DNA of 64,000 nt from Serratia marcescens (GTDB lineage Bacteria > Pseudomonadota > Gammaproteobacteria > Enterobacterales > Enterobacteriaceae): the NCBI RefSeq assembly GCF_029846115.1, contig NZ_JARVZZ010000001.1:1302001-1366000 (forward strand), in the 5' to 3' direction. Both the position numbers and the translations under genes were made by a program. Within the stretch, counting starts at the first letter, position 1; the number at the start of each line of letters is the position of its first letter. Positions 1-10,206 of this stretch are shown here, one piece after another. Under the pieces are notes generated by a model, which had not been told where the DNA came from, searched no databases, and worked only from the letters and a program-made list of their open reading frames with translations.

Positions 1-1234
1 TGAAGAACGGATGGTTGAACACGAAGCGGCCGATGCGCGTGGTGCCGGTATCGTCCATCTGCACCGCGGCGACCAGCGTCGGGTAGGTTGGCAGGATGAA
101 CAGGCCGGAGACGGCGGCGAAGGAGGCGACGGCGGTCAGCGGCGATACGTTCAGCGCCAGCGCCATCGGCATCAGCGCCTTGGCGGTGGCGGCCTGCGAG
201 TACAGCAGCGCCGAGCAGAAGAAGAAGATCACTGCCAGCAGCCACGGGTGTGCCTGAATGACGCTGCCGGCCGTTTCTTTGATCCAGTCGATGTTGGCCT
301 GCACGAAGGTATCGCCCAGCCAGGCGACGCCGAGGATACAGATACAGGCGCTCATGCCGGCCTTGAAGGTGCTGGAGTTCAGCACCATGTCGGTGTCGAC
401 GCGGCACAGCAGAGTGGTCAGCGTGGCGACGCTCAGCATGATGATCAGGATGGCGTTGGTGGTGTTCATCAGCGGCTTGGCCACCAGGCCCAAGCCTGGG
501 CTGTTGATGATGGCGTAGGCGACCACGCACAGCACGCCCAGCAGGAACAGCAGCACCGAGGCTTTGGCGCGCGGTTTGATCGCCAGCGCGTTGTTGCCGC
601 GCAGGGTGATCAGGCCTTCTTCCAGGCGTTTCAGGTACACCGGATCGTTAGACAGCTTGGAGTCGAACAGCCAGGTCACCAGCAGCGACATCACCAGCAC
701 GGCGCAGAAGGTGGACGGGATCACCACCATCAGCAGGTGCAGGTAGCTGACGCCGTGGCCTTCCATCACCGAAGACATGTACACCACCGCGGCGGAGATC
801 GGCGAGGCGGTGATGGCGATCTGGGCGGACACCACGGCGGTCGACAGCGGGCGGCAAGGCTTGATGCCCTGTTCTTTCGCCACTTCGGCGATCACCGGCA
901 GCGCCGAGAGCGAGATGTTGCCGGTGCCGGCGAAGATGGTCAGGAAGTAGGTGACGATAGGGGCGAGAATGGTGATGTGCTTGGGGTTCTTGCGCAGCAG
1001 CTTTTCGGTCTGCTGCACCAGGTAATCCATCCCCCCGGCGACCTGCATCGCGGAGATCGCCGCGATCACCGCCATGATGATGGAAATCACGTCGAAGGGA
1101 ATGCTGCCCGGCTTGACGCCGATCAGCGCCAGGACCAGAACGCCCAATCCCCCCGCGAACCCGATACCGATACCGCCCAACCTGGCCCCTAAAAAGATGG
1201 CCAGCAGAACGATAACCAATTCCAAGGCTAGCAT
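1..1234 (-). CDS. dcuA: Anaerobic C4-dicarboxylate transporter DcuA (3' end outside window)
   Basis: Inner-membrane antiporter that exchanges external aspartate, fumarate or malate for succinate during anaerobic growth. The minus-strand frame starts at ATG 1234-1232 (MLALELVIVLLAIFLG) behind an AAGGAGT ribosome site and stays open to the window edge, giving about 411 codons; the E. coli protein has 433 residues, so only the C-terminal tail is missing. The protein is almost entirely hydrophobic segments, as expected for the Dcu family. It lies downstream of aspA on the same strand, the E. coli arrangement. With AspA and the fumarate reductase further along the window it supports fumarate respiration. 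Confidence 0.95.
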   Translation of the reverse strand, partial: MLALELVIVLLAIFLGARLGGIGIGFAGGLGVLVLALIGVKPGSIPFDVISIIMAVIAAISAMQVAGGMDYLVQQTEKLLRKNPKHITILAPIVTYFLTIFAGTGNISLSALPVIAEVAKEQGIKPCRPLSTAVVSAQIAITASPISAAVVYMSSVMEGHGVSYLHLLMVVIPSTFCAVLVMSLLVTWLFDSKLSNDPVYLKRLEEGLITLRGNNALAIKPRAKASVLLFLLGVLCVVAYAIINSPGLGLVAKPLMNTTNAILIIMLSVATLTTLLCRVDTDMVLNSSTFKAGMSACICILGVAWLGDTFVQANIDWIKETAGSVIQAHPWLLAVIFFFCSALLYSQAATAKALMPMALALNVSPLTAVASFAAVSGLFILPTYPTLVAAVQMDDTGTTRIGRFVFNHPFF

Positions 1235-1425
1235 AGTGTTTACTCCTTAAAATGAGATTTCCCGTCATCCTTGAAACTGCATCGGTGTTGGCTGCGAGCG
1301 CTCACCCCAGTCACTTACTTGAGTAAGCTCCCGGGGCTTGCGCGCTTGCCGCCTTGATGCAGTCCCAATGATTTAGGGTGTAAATTGAAAATAAAACGTT
1401 AAAATTTTGTGGGCGCCGGAAAGTA

Positions 1426-1462
1426 AAAAGGCACGCTATCCAGAGGATTTAGCGTGCCTTTC
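1426..1462 (-). terminator. Rho-independent terminator after aspA
   Basis: An 11-bp stem (AAGGCACGCTA paired with TAGCGTGCCTT) with an 11-nt loop, followed on the minus strand by a run of T. It lies 21 bases past the aspA stop, so it can end aspA transcripts or attenuate read-through into dcuA. The interval 1235-1425 upstream of dcuA shows no further clear signal beyond the dcuA ribosome site. Confidence 0.75.
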
Positions 1463-1482
1463 AGGGCTACCGGGTAGGTCTG

Positions 1483-2919
1483 TTATTGTTCATTTTCATC
1501 CGTATAGCGTTTGGCTTTATAGGCCGGGTGCATCAGGTTCTCCACGGAGAAGATGTCATCCAGCTCGGCTTCGGTCAGCAGGCCGCGTTCCAGCACCACC
1601 TCACGCACGCTCTTGCCGGTTTCGGCGCAGATCTTCCCGACGATGTCACCGTTATGGTGGCCGATGAACGGGTTCAGATAGGTGACGATACCGATCGAGT
1701 TGAAGACGTAGTGTTCGCAGACTTCTTTATTCGCGGTGATGCCGTTAATGCATTTTTCCAGCAGGTTGTAGCAGGCGTTGGTCAGGATGTGGATCGACTC
1801 GAACATCGCCTGGCCGATCACCGGCTCCATCACGTTCAGCTGCAGCTGGCCCGCTTCGGCCGCCATGGTAACGCAAGTGTCGTTGCCAATCACCTTGAAA
1901 CACACCTGATTGACCACTTCCGGCACTACCGGGTTCACTTTGGCTGGCATGATGGACGAGCCTGCCTGCAGCTCAGGCAGGTTGATTTCGTTCAGGCCGG
2001 CGCGCGGGCCGGAGGAGAGCAGCCGCAGGTCGTTACAGATTTTGGACAGTTTCACCGCCAGGCGTTTGAGCGCGCTGTGCACCATCACGTAGGCGCCGCA
2101 GTCGGAGGTGGCCTCGATCAGGTCTTCCGCCGGCACCACCGGCAGGCCGCTGACTTCCGCCAGTTTTTGCACCGCCAGCGGCTGGTAGCCTTCCGGGGTG
2201 TTGAGCGCGGTGCCGATGGCGGTGGCACCCAGGTTCACTTCCAGCAGCAGCTCCGCGGTGCGGTGCAGGTTGCGGGTCTCTTCGTTCAGCAGCACGCTGA
2301 AGGCGTGGAACTCCTGGCCGAGGGTCATCGGCACTGCGTCTTGCAGCTGGGTGCGGCCCATTTTCAGGATGGTTTCGAACTCTTTCGCCTTGCGGTCGAA
2401 GCCTTCGCGCAGCTGGTTGATGGCGTCGATCAGTTTCTGGTTGGAGGCGTACACCGCGATGCGGAACCCGGTCGGGTAGGCGTCGTTGGTGGACTGGCAT
2501 TTATTGAGGTGATCGTTCGGGTTCAGATACTGGTATTCGCCTTTTTGGTGGCCCATCAGCTCCAGGCCGATGTTCGCCAGCACTTCGTTGGTGTTCATGT
2601 TCAGCGAGGTGCCTGCGCCGCCCTGGAACACGTCCACCGGGAACTGATCCATGCATTTGCCTTTATCCAGCACCTCGTCGCAGGCCTGGATGATCACGTC
2701 GGCGATTTTGCGCGGGATGGTTTTGAGTTCTTTGTTGGCCATCGCCGCGGCCTTTTTCACCATCACCATGCCGCGAACGAACTCGGGGACATCGCTGATT
2801 TTGCTGTTGCTGATGTAGAAGTTTTCAATCGCACGCAGAGTGTGAACTCCGTAGTAAGCGTCTGCGGGGACTTCACGTGTTCCTAACAGGTCTTCTTCGA
2901 TACGAATGTTGTTTGACAT
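1483..2919 (-). CDS. aspA: Aspartate ammonia-lyase
   Basis: Cytoplasmic homotetramer that deaminates L-aspartate to fumarate and ammonia. The 478 residues match the family length. The fumarase/aspartase signature [11 protein letters not shown] sits at residues 320-330, in the catalytic Ser loop, and other conserved blocks ([21 protein letters not shown]) are present. The start ATG at 2919 gives the usual [14 protein letters not shown]-terminus. Its fumarate can feed FrdABCD, and DcuA next door brings in aspartate. A CRP-like site lies upstream at 3128-3143, consistent with the catabolite control known for E. coli aspA. Confidence 0.98.
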   Translation of the reverse strand: MSNNIRIEEDLLGTREVPADAYYGVHTLRAIENFYISNSKISDVPEFVRGMVMVKKAAAMANKELKTIPRKIADVIIQACDEVLDKGKCMDQFPVDVFQGGAGTSLNMNTNEVLANIGLELMGHQKGEYQYLNPNDHLNKCQSTNDAYPTGFRIAVYASNQKLIDAINQLREGFDRKAKEFETILKMGRTQLQDAVPMTLGQEFHAFSVLLNEETRNLHRTAELLLEVNLGATAIGTALNTPEGYQPLAVQKLAEVSGLPVVPAEDLIEATSDCGAYVMVHSALKRLAVKLSKICNDLRLLSSGPRAGLNEINLPELQAGSSIMPAKVNPVVPEVVNQVCFKVIGNDTCVTMAAEAGQLQLNVMEPVIGQAMFESIHILTNACYNLLEKCINGITANKEVCEHYVFNSIGIVTYLNPFIGHHNGDIVGKICAETGKSVREVVLERGLLTEAELDDIFSVENLMHPAYKAKRYTDENEQ

Positions 2920-3127
2920 GAGAACCTTCTCTATGTGTTGCTGCCGAATTAATAATTTGTCAGGTCAAGGCTAGTAAGGGCACAGCCTAAATTAATATTG
3001 CCGAAGGCTTGGGGCGTGAAACGATTAACCAAATCGCCCGTTGCTGCCCAGATCATATGCTGGTTGGTAAGAAATGACTGAATCCAGATCACCTTATGGT
3101 GTTTAAGGATATGCCCTTTTCCGGTTC

Positions 3128-3143
3128 TGTGACTTCTTTCACG
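3128..3143. promoter_or_regulatory. Candidate CRP site upstream of aspA
   Basis: TGTGACTTCTTTCACG matches the CRP consensus TGTGA-N6-TCACA at 9 of 10 defined bases. It lies about 210 bases upstream of the aspA start in the 369-bp aspA/fxsA divergent region (2920-3288). E. coli aspA is CRP-activated; use of this site here is inference. The rest of the interval shows no gene. Confidence 0.55.
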
Positions 3144-3288
3144 TTTGTGAACTTTAGCAATAAAAACCGGCTCTCGGTTGAAATGGTGGGGTGATGCCCT
3201 CATTGTAATGGTGTCGGCCGTTTACGGCCTCTTTTTTCGCGCCGTCGCCCCGTGGCGGCCGCGCTTTACCTACCGATAGGAGAACCAG

Positions 3289-3777
3289 GTGCGCTGGTTA
3301 CCGCTACTGCTGATATTTCTGCTGGCTTACATAGAAATATCCATCTTTATCAAAGTCGCCGCCGTGCTCGGCGTGGCTGTCACCCTGCTGCTGGTGGTGT
3401 TCAGCTCCTGCGTCGGCATTTCGCTGGTGCGCAATCAGGGCATGAAAACCTTCGTGCAGATGCAGCAAAAACTGGCGGCCGGCGAAAGCCCGGCGGCGGA
3501 AATGGTGAAAAGCGTTTCGCTGGTGCTGGCGGGCTTCCTGCTGCTGATCCCGGGCTTCTTCACCGACTTCCTCGGCCTGTTGCTGCTGCTGCCGCCGGTG
3601 CAAAAATCGTTGACGCTGAAGCTGATGCCGCATCTGTCGGTTTATCGCCCCGGCGGTTGGACGGGGGGCGACGCCGCCAATGGCAACACCTTCGACGGCG
3701 AATTCCAGCGCAAGGAGGACGAGCGCCCGGTGCTGGAACACCGCCCGGACGAGGAGCGCAAGCCTCACGATCGTTAA
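3289..3777 (+). CDS. fxsA: FxsA family membrane protein
   Basis: Inner-membrane protein of 162 residues. In E. coli, overproduced FxsA relieves F-plasmid exclusion of phage T7; its normal role is unclear. The start is GTG 3289, preceded by TAGGAGAA, giving MRWLPLLLIFLLAYIEI. Several hydrophobic segments occupy the first 110 residues (for example VAVTLLLVVFSSCVGISLV and VLAGFLLLIPGFFTDFLGLL), and the cytoplasmic tail is charged and rich in Glu, Arg and Asp. It is divergent from aspA and followed at once by a terminator, so it is probably monocistronic. The E. coli gene yjeH, normally next, is absent. Confidence 0.92.
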   Translation: MRWLPLLLIFLLAYIEISIFIKVAAVLGVAVTLLLVVFSSCVGISLVRNQGMKTFVQMQQKLAAGESPAAEMVKSVSLVLAGFLLLIPGFFTDFLGLLLLLPPVQKSLTLKLMPHLSVYRPGGWTGGDAANGNTFDGEFQRKEDERPVLEHRPDEERKPHDR

Positions 3778-3780
3778 GCA

Positions 3781-3803
3781 AACGCGGCTCAGGCCGCGTT
3801 TTT
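3781..3803 (+). terminator. Terminator after fxsA
   Basis: AACGCGGC-TCAG-GCCGCGTT forms an 8-bp stem with a 4-nt loop, followed by T residues, three bases after the fxsA stop. It separates fxsA from the heat-shock promoter of groS. Confidence 0.85.
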
Positions 3804-3856
3804 CATCTCTGTCGCACCCGCGCGACCCAAAATGCGAAATTTTTTTCGCTAGCCCC

Positions 3857-3885
3857 CTTGAAGGGGGCTGGAACGCCCCCATCTC
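3857..3885 (+). promoter_or_regulatory. Sigma-32 heat-shock promoter of groS-groL
   Basis: CTTGAA (3857-3862), a 14-base spacer and CCCCAT (3877-3882) reproduce the sigma-32 consensus. The surrounding CCCCCTTGAAGGGGG block resembles the E. coli groE promoter. It lies about 85 bases upstream of the groS start with no competing promoter that I can see. Confidence 0.85.
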
Positions 3886-3966
3886 AAATCCCACGAGGCC
3901 GGTAATAACAACCTTCCGGTGTACAACCCTAAATCTGATAGAGACCTTCTTACAGGAGAGCGTTCA

Positions 3967-4260
3967 ATGAGTATTCGTCCATTGCATGACCGCGTTATCG
4001 TCAAGCGCAAAGAAGTTGAATCAAAATCTGCTGGCGGCATCGTCCTGACTGGCTCCGCTGCGGGTAAATCCACTCGCGGTGAAGTGGTTGCAGTGGGTAA
4101 AGGGCGTGTGCTGGAAAGCGGCAACATCCAACCGCTGGATGTGAAAGTTGGCGATATCGTGATTTTCAACGACGGCTACGGCGTGAAAGCAGAGAAGATC
4201 GACAATGAAGAAGTGTTGATCATGTCCGAAAGCGACATTCTGGCAATTGTTGAAGCGTAA
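3967..4260 (+). CDS. groS: Co-chaperonin GroES
   Basis: GroES forms a seven-subunit lid that caps the GroEL chamber during ATP-driven protein folding. The start is ATG 3967, preceded by ACAGGAGAG, giving [16 protein letters not shown]; an in-frame upstream extension is not family-like. The 97 residues match the family length. The mobile loop ([20 protein letters not shown]) that contacts GroEL is intact. Transcription should come from the sigma-32 promoter at 3857. groL follows after 44 bases in the same operon. Confidence 0.98.
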   Translation: MSIRPLHDRVIVKRKEVESKSAGGIVLTGSAAGKSTRGEVVAVGKGRVLESGNIQPLDVKVGDIVIFNDGYGVKAEKIDNEEVLIMSESDILAIVEA

Positions 4261-4292
4261 TTGCGCTTTATCTTCTGAACTGAACGAGTTGA

Positions 4293-5951
<1,659 letters not shown>

Positions 5952-5980
5952 TCATCCCCCACACGCTTGTGTGCTGAGAA

Positions 5981-6007
5981 CCCCGGTCAAATGGCCGGGG
6001 TTTTTTT
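5981..6007 (+). terminator. Terminator of the groS-groL operon
   Basis: CCCCGG and CCGGGG pair around an 8-nt loop, followed by seven T residues. It lies 30 bases past the groL stop. Confidence 0.88.
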
Positions 6008-6194
6008 ATGCCTGCTCGCCGCCGCACTGTATTTGATGATATTTTTGCCGCCGGGGGCGATTTAGCTGGTAAACTGGTAAGTCATCAGCTGTCGCTCAAG
6101 ACGTTGGCCCGCTCGCGTGGCAACGGATGCTTAAGAGATGGCATCGCTTTCTGATAAGCTTTTGCGTAATTCTCAACATCGAATGGGGAACAAG

Positions 6195-6539
6195 ATGCGG
6201 ATTAAAGCCTTACTGGGTCTCTCGGCAGCGATGCTGCTGGCGGGTTGCAGCACCACTCATGAACTGACCGCTGCGGGTCAGCAGATCAAGTTCACCGACA
6301 GCAAGCCGGCGGCGGAATGCCAACTGCTGGGGGAAGTGACCGGCACCCAGAGCAACTGGCTGTCCGGCAACGGCGGTGAAGGCAGCTCCATGCGCGGTGC
6401 GGCCAACGATCTGCGCAATAAGGCGGCGGCCATGGGCGGCAACGTGATCTACGGTGCTAACAGCCCGAGCCAGAATCTGCTCTCCAGCTTCGCACCGCTG
6501 GACAGCAAAATGGTCGGCCAGGTTTACAAGTGCCCTTAA
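6195..6539 (+). CDS. yjeI: YjeI family lipoprotein (DUF4156)
   Basis: Predicted outer-membrane lipoprotein of unknown function, 114 residues. The start is set at ATG 6195 because it gives a clean lipoprotein signal, MRIKALLGLSAAMLLAGC, with lipobox LLAGC; a longer in-frame reading lacks a signal peptide at its start. The sequence follows E. coli YjeI closely, including SNWLSG, SMRGAANDLRN and VYKCP near the C-terminus. It stands alone between the groL terminator and a bidirectional terminator shared with epmB. Confidence 0.9.
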   Translation: MRIKALLGLSAAMLLAGCSTTHELTAAGQQIKFTDSKPAAECQLLGEVTGTQSNWLSGNGGEGSSMRGAANDLRNKAAAMGGNVIYGANSPSQNLLSSFAPLDSKMVGQVYKCP

Positions 6540-6570
6540 GGCGCTGAGGCCGCAGCCGCAAAGAGATAAA

Positions 6571-6600
6571 AAAAGAGGAATGCCCCGGCATTCCTCTTTT
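6571..6600. terminator. Bidirectional terminator between yjeI and epmB
   Basis: A perfect 14-bp stem, AAAAGAGGAATGCC with its complement around two central bases, carries A and T tracts that serve both strands. It sits between the convergent genes yjeI and epmB. Confidence 0.9.
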
Positions 6601-6621
6601 CGTTACGGCATTGGGCGTGCG

Positions 6622-7650
6622 TCACTCCTGCATCAGGCGCAGGTCGATCGGCGTTTTGCTCGGTTCGCCGCCCACTTCGCGCGTCAGGCGCGGCACCAGA
6701 TAACCGGACACCTTGCTCAGCAGCGCCTGCATGATGGCGCGCGCTTCATCGTCGCTGACCATGAAGTGCGCCGCGCCCTGCACCTTGTCCAGCACGTGGA
6801 TGTAGTAGGGCAGGATACCGGCGTCGAACAGCGCGTTGCTGAGCGCCGCCAGCGTGTCGGCATCGTCGTTGACGTCGCGCAGCAGCACGCTCTGATTGAG
6901 CAGCGTGACGCCGGCCAGACGCAGCTGCGCCATGGCGCTCTGCAGATCGCGGTCGATTTCGTTGGCGTGGTTGATGTGCGTGACCATCAGCACCTGCAGG
7001 CGCGAGGCCGACAGCAGGCGGCACAGCGCCGGCGTGATGCGCGCCGGGATCACCACCGGCAAACGGGTGTGAATGCGCAGGCGTTTCAGGTGCGGGATGG
7101 CCTCCAGCTCATCGACCAGCCACTCTAGCTCGCTGTCTTTGGCCATCAGCGGATCACCGCCGGAAAAAATGATCTCGTCCAGTTCCGGGTGTTGGCGGAT
7201 ATAATCCAGTGCCTGCCGCCAGTTGTTCTTATTGCCCTGATTATCCTGATAGGGGAAGTGGCGGCGGAAGCAGTAACGGCAGTTGACCGCACAGCCGCCC
7301 TTGACCAGCAGCAGTGCGCGATTGCGGTATTTGTGCAGCAAGCCCGGCACCACGCTGCGCTGCTCATCGAGCGGATCGGTGGTGAACCCTGGGGCGTTGA
7401 TGAACTCCTCTCTGGCGGTCAGCACCTGGCGCAGCAGCGGGTCGTTGGCATCCCCGGGGCGCATGCGTGCGGCGAAGGCGCGCGGCACGCGCAGGGCGAA
7501 CAGCCGGCGGGCATCGCGCCCCTGCGGCAGTTCCGGGTGCGTATTCAGTGACAAAAGCTGCAGTAATTCATCAGGATCGGTAATAACATCGGCGAGTTGA
7601 TGCAACCAATCTTCTCTATGTGCCGTACTTTGGGTTATAATGTGTGCCAT
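6622..7650 (-). CDS. epmB: EF-P--(R)-beta-lysylation: L-lysine 2,3-aminomutase EpmB
   Basis: Radical SAM, PLP-dependent enzyme that converts (S)-alpha-lysine to (R)-beta-lysine, the donor that EpmA attaches to EF-P. The 342 residues match the family. The radical SAM cluster motif C120-x3-C124-x2-C127 (CAVNCRYC) is present, followed by FSGGDPL, the glycine-rich SAM motif. It is divergent from its target efp with only 42 bases between start codons; its partner epmA lies 6 kb away at 13523. Confidence 0.96.
   Translation of the reverse strand: MAHIITQSTAHREDWLHQLADVITDPDELLQLLSLNTHPELPQGRDARRLFALRVPRAFAARMRPGDANDPLLRQVLTAREEFINAPGFTTDPLDEQRSVVPGLLHKYRNRALLLVKGGCAVNCRYCFRRHFPYQDNQGNKNNWRQALDYIRQHPELDEIIFSGGDPLMAKDSELEWLVDELEAIPHLKRLRIHTRLPVVIPARITPALCRLLSASRLQVLMVTHINHANEIDRDLQSAMAQLRLAGVTLLNQSVLLRDVNDDADTLAALSNALFDAGILPYYIHVLDKVQGAAHFMVSDDEARAIMQALLSKVSGYLVPRLTREVGGEPSKTPIDLRLMQE
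7636..7641 (+). promoter_or_regulatory. Candidate -10 element for efp
   Basis: A perfect TATAAT lies 52 bases before the efp start, inside the first codons of epmB. No good -35 is seen at 16-18 bases (best is TTCTCT), so this is tentative. The 42-bp gap between the two start codons means that efp and epmB promoters must overlap the opposite coding sequence. Confidence 0.4.
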
Positions 7651-7692
7651 TTTTTTGGCTAAGCTACCAGTTCAAATATTCAGAGGGCCATC

Positions 7693-8259
7693 ATGGCGAC
7701 TTATTCTAGCAACGATTTCCGTCCGGGTCTTAAAATCATGTTCGAGGGCGAACCTTACGCCGTCGAAGCCAGCGAGTTCGTGAAACCAGGTAAAGGCCAG
7801 GCGTTTGCACGCGTGAAAATGCGTCGTCTGCTGACCGGCACCCGCGTGGAAAAAACCTTCAAGTCTACCGATTCTTGCGAAGGCGCAGACGTGATGGACA
7901 CCAACATGAACTACCTGTACAGCGACGGTGAGTTCTACCACTTCATGCACCCTGAGTCTTTCGAACAGCATCAGGTTGACGGTAAAACCGTCGGCGACGC
8001 GGCCAAATGGCTGCAGGATAACGCAGAGTGCATCATCACCCTGTGGGATGGCCGTCCAATCGCCGTTCAGCCGCCGAACTTCATCGAAGCGGAAATCACC
8101 GATACCGATCCTGGCCTGAAAGGCGATACCGCAGGGACTGGCGGCAAGCCGGCTACCCTGAGCACCGGCGCCGTGGTAAAAGTGCCGTTGTTCGTCCAGA
8201 TCGGCGAAGTGATCAAGGTTGACACTCGCTCTGGCGAATACGTCTCTCGCGTTAAGTAA
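7693..8259 (+). CDS. efp: Translation elongation factor P
   Basis: EF-P binds the ribosome between the P and E sites and relieves stalling at consecutive prolines. The 188 residues are full length. The modification loop reads KPGKGQAF and the acceptor lysine is Lys34, the residue beta-lysylated by EpmA/EpmB. Three OB-like domains follow with intact C-terminus ([12 protein letters not shown]). The start ATG 7693 follows AGAGGG. Both modification genes are within this window. Confidence 0.98.
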   Translation: MATYSSNDFRPGLKIMFEGEPYAVEASEFVKPGKGQAFARVKMRRLLTGTRVEKTFKSTDSCEGADVMDTNMNYLYSDGEFYHFMHPESFEQHQVDGKTVGDAAKWLQDNAECIITLWDGRPIAVQPPNFIEAEITDTDPGLKGDTAGTGGKPATLSTGAVVKVPLFVQIGEVIKVDTRSGEYVSRVK

Positions 8260-8269
8260 GTTTCAAAGC

Positions 8270-8296
8270 AGAGGAACCCCCGCGGTTCCTCTGTTT
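8270..8296 (+). terminator. Terminator after efp
   Basis: AGAGGAACC pairs with GGTTCCTCT around a short C/G loop, followed by TGTTTT, 10 bases past the efp stop. Confidence 0.8.
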
Positions 8297-8329
8297 TATC
8301 CCATCCCCGTTCGTTGGCAGAAAATCCGC

Positions 8330-8461
8330 ATGTTCAAGAAAACGTTGTTGGCCGTGCTCTCCCTGTTGTTCCTTTTCTCCCTTAGCGGTTGCAATACGTT
8401 TCGCGGTTTCGGCGAAGACGTTCAGCATCTCGGCGGCGCCATCTCTCGCACGGCCAGCTGA
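8330..8461 (+). CDS. ecnA: Entericidin A-like lipoprotein
   Basis: A 43-residue lipoprotein with signal MFKKTLLAVLSLLFLFSLSGC and a short mature part ending FGEDVQHLGGAISRTAS, matching E. coli EcnA. In E. coli EcnA is described as the antidote of the entericidin locus. ATG 8330 is the only start that supplies a signal peptide; no strong ribosome site is visible in front of it. ecnB follows 121 bases downstream in the same order as in E. coli. Confidence 0.85.
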   Translation: MFKKTLLAVLSLLFLFSLSGCNTFRGFGEDVQHLGGAISRTAS

Positions 8462-8582
8462 TTCCGCCCTTTAACCCGATGTATTTGCGCCACAAAGCCG
8501 GTGGCGATCCCACTCCCCGCGCCAATTTTGACTAAGCTTAGAAAGCCGTACTTTTTCATCAACGACAAATAAGGACTTTCTT

Positions 8583-8714
8583 ATGCTGAAGAAAAGTATT
8601 ATCGCGATCTTCTCTTTGATGATTTTGACCTCGTTGACTGCCTGTAACACCACCCGCGGTGTGGGTGAGGACATTCAGGCCGGCGGCAAGGCCATTCAGC
8701 GCAGCGCGGAATAA
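8583..8714 (+). CDS. ecnB: Entericidin B-like lipoprotein
   Basis: A 43-residue lipoprotein with signal [21 protein letters not shown] and mature part beginning [15 protein letters not shown], matching E. coli EcnB, described as a bacteriolytic lipoprotein induced in stationary phase. The start ATG 8583 follows AAGGA. It is shorter at the C-terminus than E. coli EcnB. EcnA and EcnB share the GED core (GFGEDVQHLG versus [10 protein letters not shown]), so they are paralogues. Confidence 0.87.
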   Translation: MLKKSIIAIFSLMILTSLTACNTTRGVGEDIQAGGKAIQRSAE

Positions 8715-8842
8715 TCCGTTCTCCACCCGGCGGCGTTCCGCGCGCGGAGGGCCGCCGCATTTCCTCCTCTTGCCTGAGCGTTAACGCTGCTGCTATCCTG
8801 CCGCAGTGCGGGTGAGGTTACCCGCCGTTTATCACCCCGCTG

Positions 8843-8886
8843 AACGGGACGACCCGTTTACGCGTCATTATATCGGGGACGACCCC
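8843..8886 (+). ncRNA. Guanidine-II (mini-ykkC) riboswitch
   Basis: Two short hairpins each show an ACGA tetraloop: AACGGG-ACGA-CCCGTT at 8843-8858 and GGGG-ACGA-CCCC at 8875-8886, 16 bases apart. This is the guanidine-II (mini-ykkC) architecture, in which the two loops bind guanidinium. The second stem ends a few bases before the TAGGAGG ribosome site of gdx, so control is expected at translation start. Gdx exports guanidinium, which fits. Confidence 0.9.
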
Positions 8887-8905
8887 AGTGGTAGGAGGCC
8901 GTCTC

Positions 8906-9223
8906 ATGGCCTGGATTATTCTGCTTATCGCCGGTTTGCTCGAAGTGGTTTGGGCTATCGGTCTGAAATACACCCACGGTTTTACCCGGCTGACGCCGAG
9001 CATCATCACCATCGCCGCGATGGTGGTCAGCATGTTGCTGTTGGCCAACGCCATGAAAACGCTGCCCGCCGGCACCGCCTATGCGGTGTGGACCGGCATC
9101 GGCGCGGTGGGCGCGGCCATCATGGGCATGGTGCTGTTGGGGGAATCGACCAATATCGCGCGTATCATCAGCCTGTGCCTGATCGTGGTCGGCATCCTCG
9201 GGCTGAAGTTCAGCAGTCACTGA
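8906..9223 (+). CDS. gdx: Guanidinium exporter Gdx (SugE), SMR family
   Basis: Small multidrug resistance family transporter that exports guanidinium in exchange for protons. The start ATG 8906 follows TAGGAGG with ideal spacing and gives [16 protein letters not shown], so the longer in-frame start is rejected. The 105 residues form four hydrophobic helices, and the essential Glu13 is present. The guanidine-II riboswitch directly upstream supports the Gdx assignment over quaternary-ammonium SMR pumps. The 3' end overlaps that of blc by 7 bases. Confidence 0.95.
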   Translation: MAWIILLIAGLLEVVWAIGLKYTHGFTRLTPSIITIAAMVVSMLLLANAMKTLPAGTAYAVWTGIGAVGAAIMGMVLLGESTNIARIISLCLIVVGILGLKFSSH

Positions 9224-9750
9224 TCGGCGGATTGCTGCACCCAGATCAGCGCATCGGTGGCGAAACCGTAGCCTTTGGCCGTCTGCAATAAGCTGTCGCG
9301 TACGCCGGCGTCAAGCGTCGGAGTGCGCGACAGGATCCATAGATAGTCGCGGTTAGGGCCGCAAACCAGCGCGTAGCGGTAGTCCGGGTCCAGGGCAATC
9401 ACATTATAGCCGCCGTAGAAGGGGCCGAAGAACGACACTTTCAGCGCCGCGACCTGCGGTGAGCCGATAAAGTAGGCTTTGCCTTCGCTTTCTTGCCATT
9501 GCTGTTTCTGCGGATTGAAGCCGCGATTGATGACTTTCAGCCCGCCGTCGGCGCGTGGGCTGTAGTGGGCGGTCACCTGCTGCAAACCGCGTTCAAAACG
9601 ATGATCCAGACGCGCGATTTCGTACCAGGTGCCGAGATAGCGCTGGCTGTCGAAATTGTTCACGACCTTGATGTCTTTGGGCGGGGAGACGCTGCAGGCG
9701 ACGGAGAGCAGGGCGGAAAGCATGACGCTAAGCTTTGACCATAAACGCAT
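9217..9750 (-). CDS. blc: Outer-membrane lipocalin Blc
   Basis: Bacterial lipocalin, 177 residues, anchored in the outer membrane and thought to bind lysophospholipids or fatty acids. The lipoprotein signal ends in LLSVAC. The lipocalin signature [18 protein letters not shown] lies near residue 40, and conserved blocks ([26 protein letters not shown]) follow. It is convergent with gdx. It lies straight downstream of frdD, where E. coli carries ampC between the two; no beta-lactamase gene is present here. Confidence 0.95.
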   Translation of the reverse strand: MRLWSKLSVMLSALLSVACSVSPPKDIKVVNNFDSQRYLGTWYEIARLDHRFERGLQQVTAHYSPRADGGLKVINRGFNPQKQQWQESEGKAYFIGSPQVAALKVSFFGPFYGGYNVIALDPDYRYALVCGPNRDYLWILSRTPTLDAGVRDSLLQTAKGYGFATDALIWVQQSADQ

Positions 9751-9782
9751 CGGTGACTCCTGTTTACCGGGGGCGAGTAGAC

Positions 9783-9811
9783 AGTGTAGCCGATGAGCAA
9801 AGGGCGGCCAA
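9783..9811 (-). promoter_or_regulatory. Candidate blc promoter overlapping the frd terminator
   Basis: On the minus strand TTGGCC (9811-9806) and TACACT (9788-9783) are separated by 17 bases, each matching the sigma-70 consensus at 4 of 6 positions. The -35 lies within the 3' arm of the hairpin that ends the frd operon. Transcription would start about 25-30 bases before the blc start codon. Confidence 0.45.
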
Positions 9812-9826
9812 CGGGCGTTGGCCGCC
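9803..9826 (-). terminator. frd operon terminator/attenuator hairpin
   Basis: GGCGGCCAACG and CGTTGGCCGCC form a perfect 11-bp stem around two bases. On the minus strand it lies 9 bases past the frdD stop and is followed by CTTTG, a weak T tract. In E. coli the corresponding hairpin ends frd and attenuates ampC; here blc is the gene beyond it. Confidence 0.65.
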
Positions 9827-9834
9827 TGAGCGGT

Positions 9835-10194
9835 TTACAGGGTGACGACGCCGATAACGGTGACCACGCTGAGGATCGCCGCCAGACCGTAGAACACCCA
9901 TTTGCCGGCCGGTACGTGGATCTTCAGATCGTGCATCGCATGGTGGATGCGGTGCAGGCCGCACCACAGCGGCAGAATGATCATCAGCAGCAGGAACAGG
10001 CGGCCGATCAGGCTCTGGCAGAACGCCAGCACGCGCTCGTAACCCAGTGCTTCACCGGGGAACAGCCCCAATGGCAGCAGAATGCCGACCAGCAGCACGA
10101 TGGCCGGCGCGACGATCGCGCCCCACATGCCGCCGGCGCCGAACAATCCCCAGAAAACCGGCTCGTCGGAGCGTTTAGGTGCTTGATTTATCAT
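9835..10194 (-). CDS. frdD: Fumarate reductase membrane subunit D
   Basis: One of two inner-membrane anchors of the menaquinol:fumarate reductase complex. The 119 residues match FrdD, with three hydrophobic helices and the conserved N-terminus [22 protein letters not shown]. It helps anchor FrdAB and form the quinone sites. It is the last gene of frdABCD, 12 bases after frdC. Confidence 0.97.
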   Translation of the reverse strand: MINQAPKRSDEPVFWGLFGAGGMWGAIVAPAIVLLVGILLPLGLFPGEALGYERVLAFCQSLIGRLFLLLMIILPLWCGLHRIHHAMHDLKIHVPAGKWVFYGLAAILSVVTVIGVVTL

Positions 10195-10206
10195 GTTTCC
10201 TCCGGA

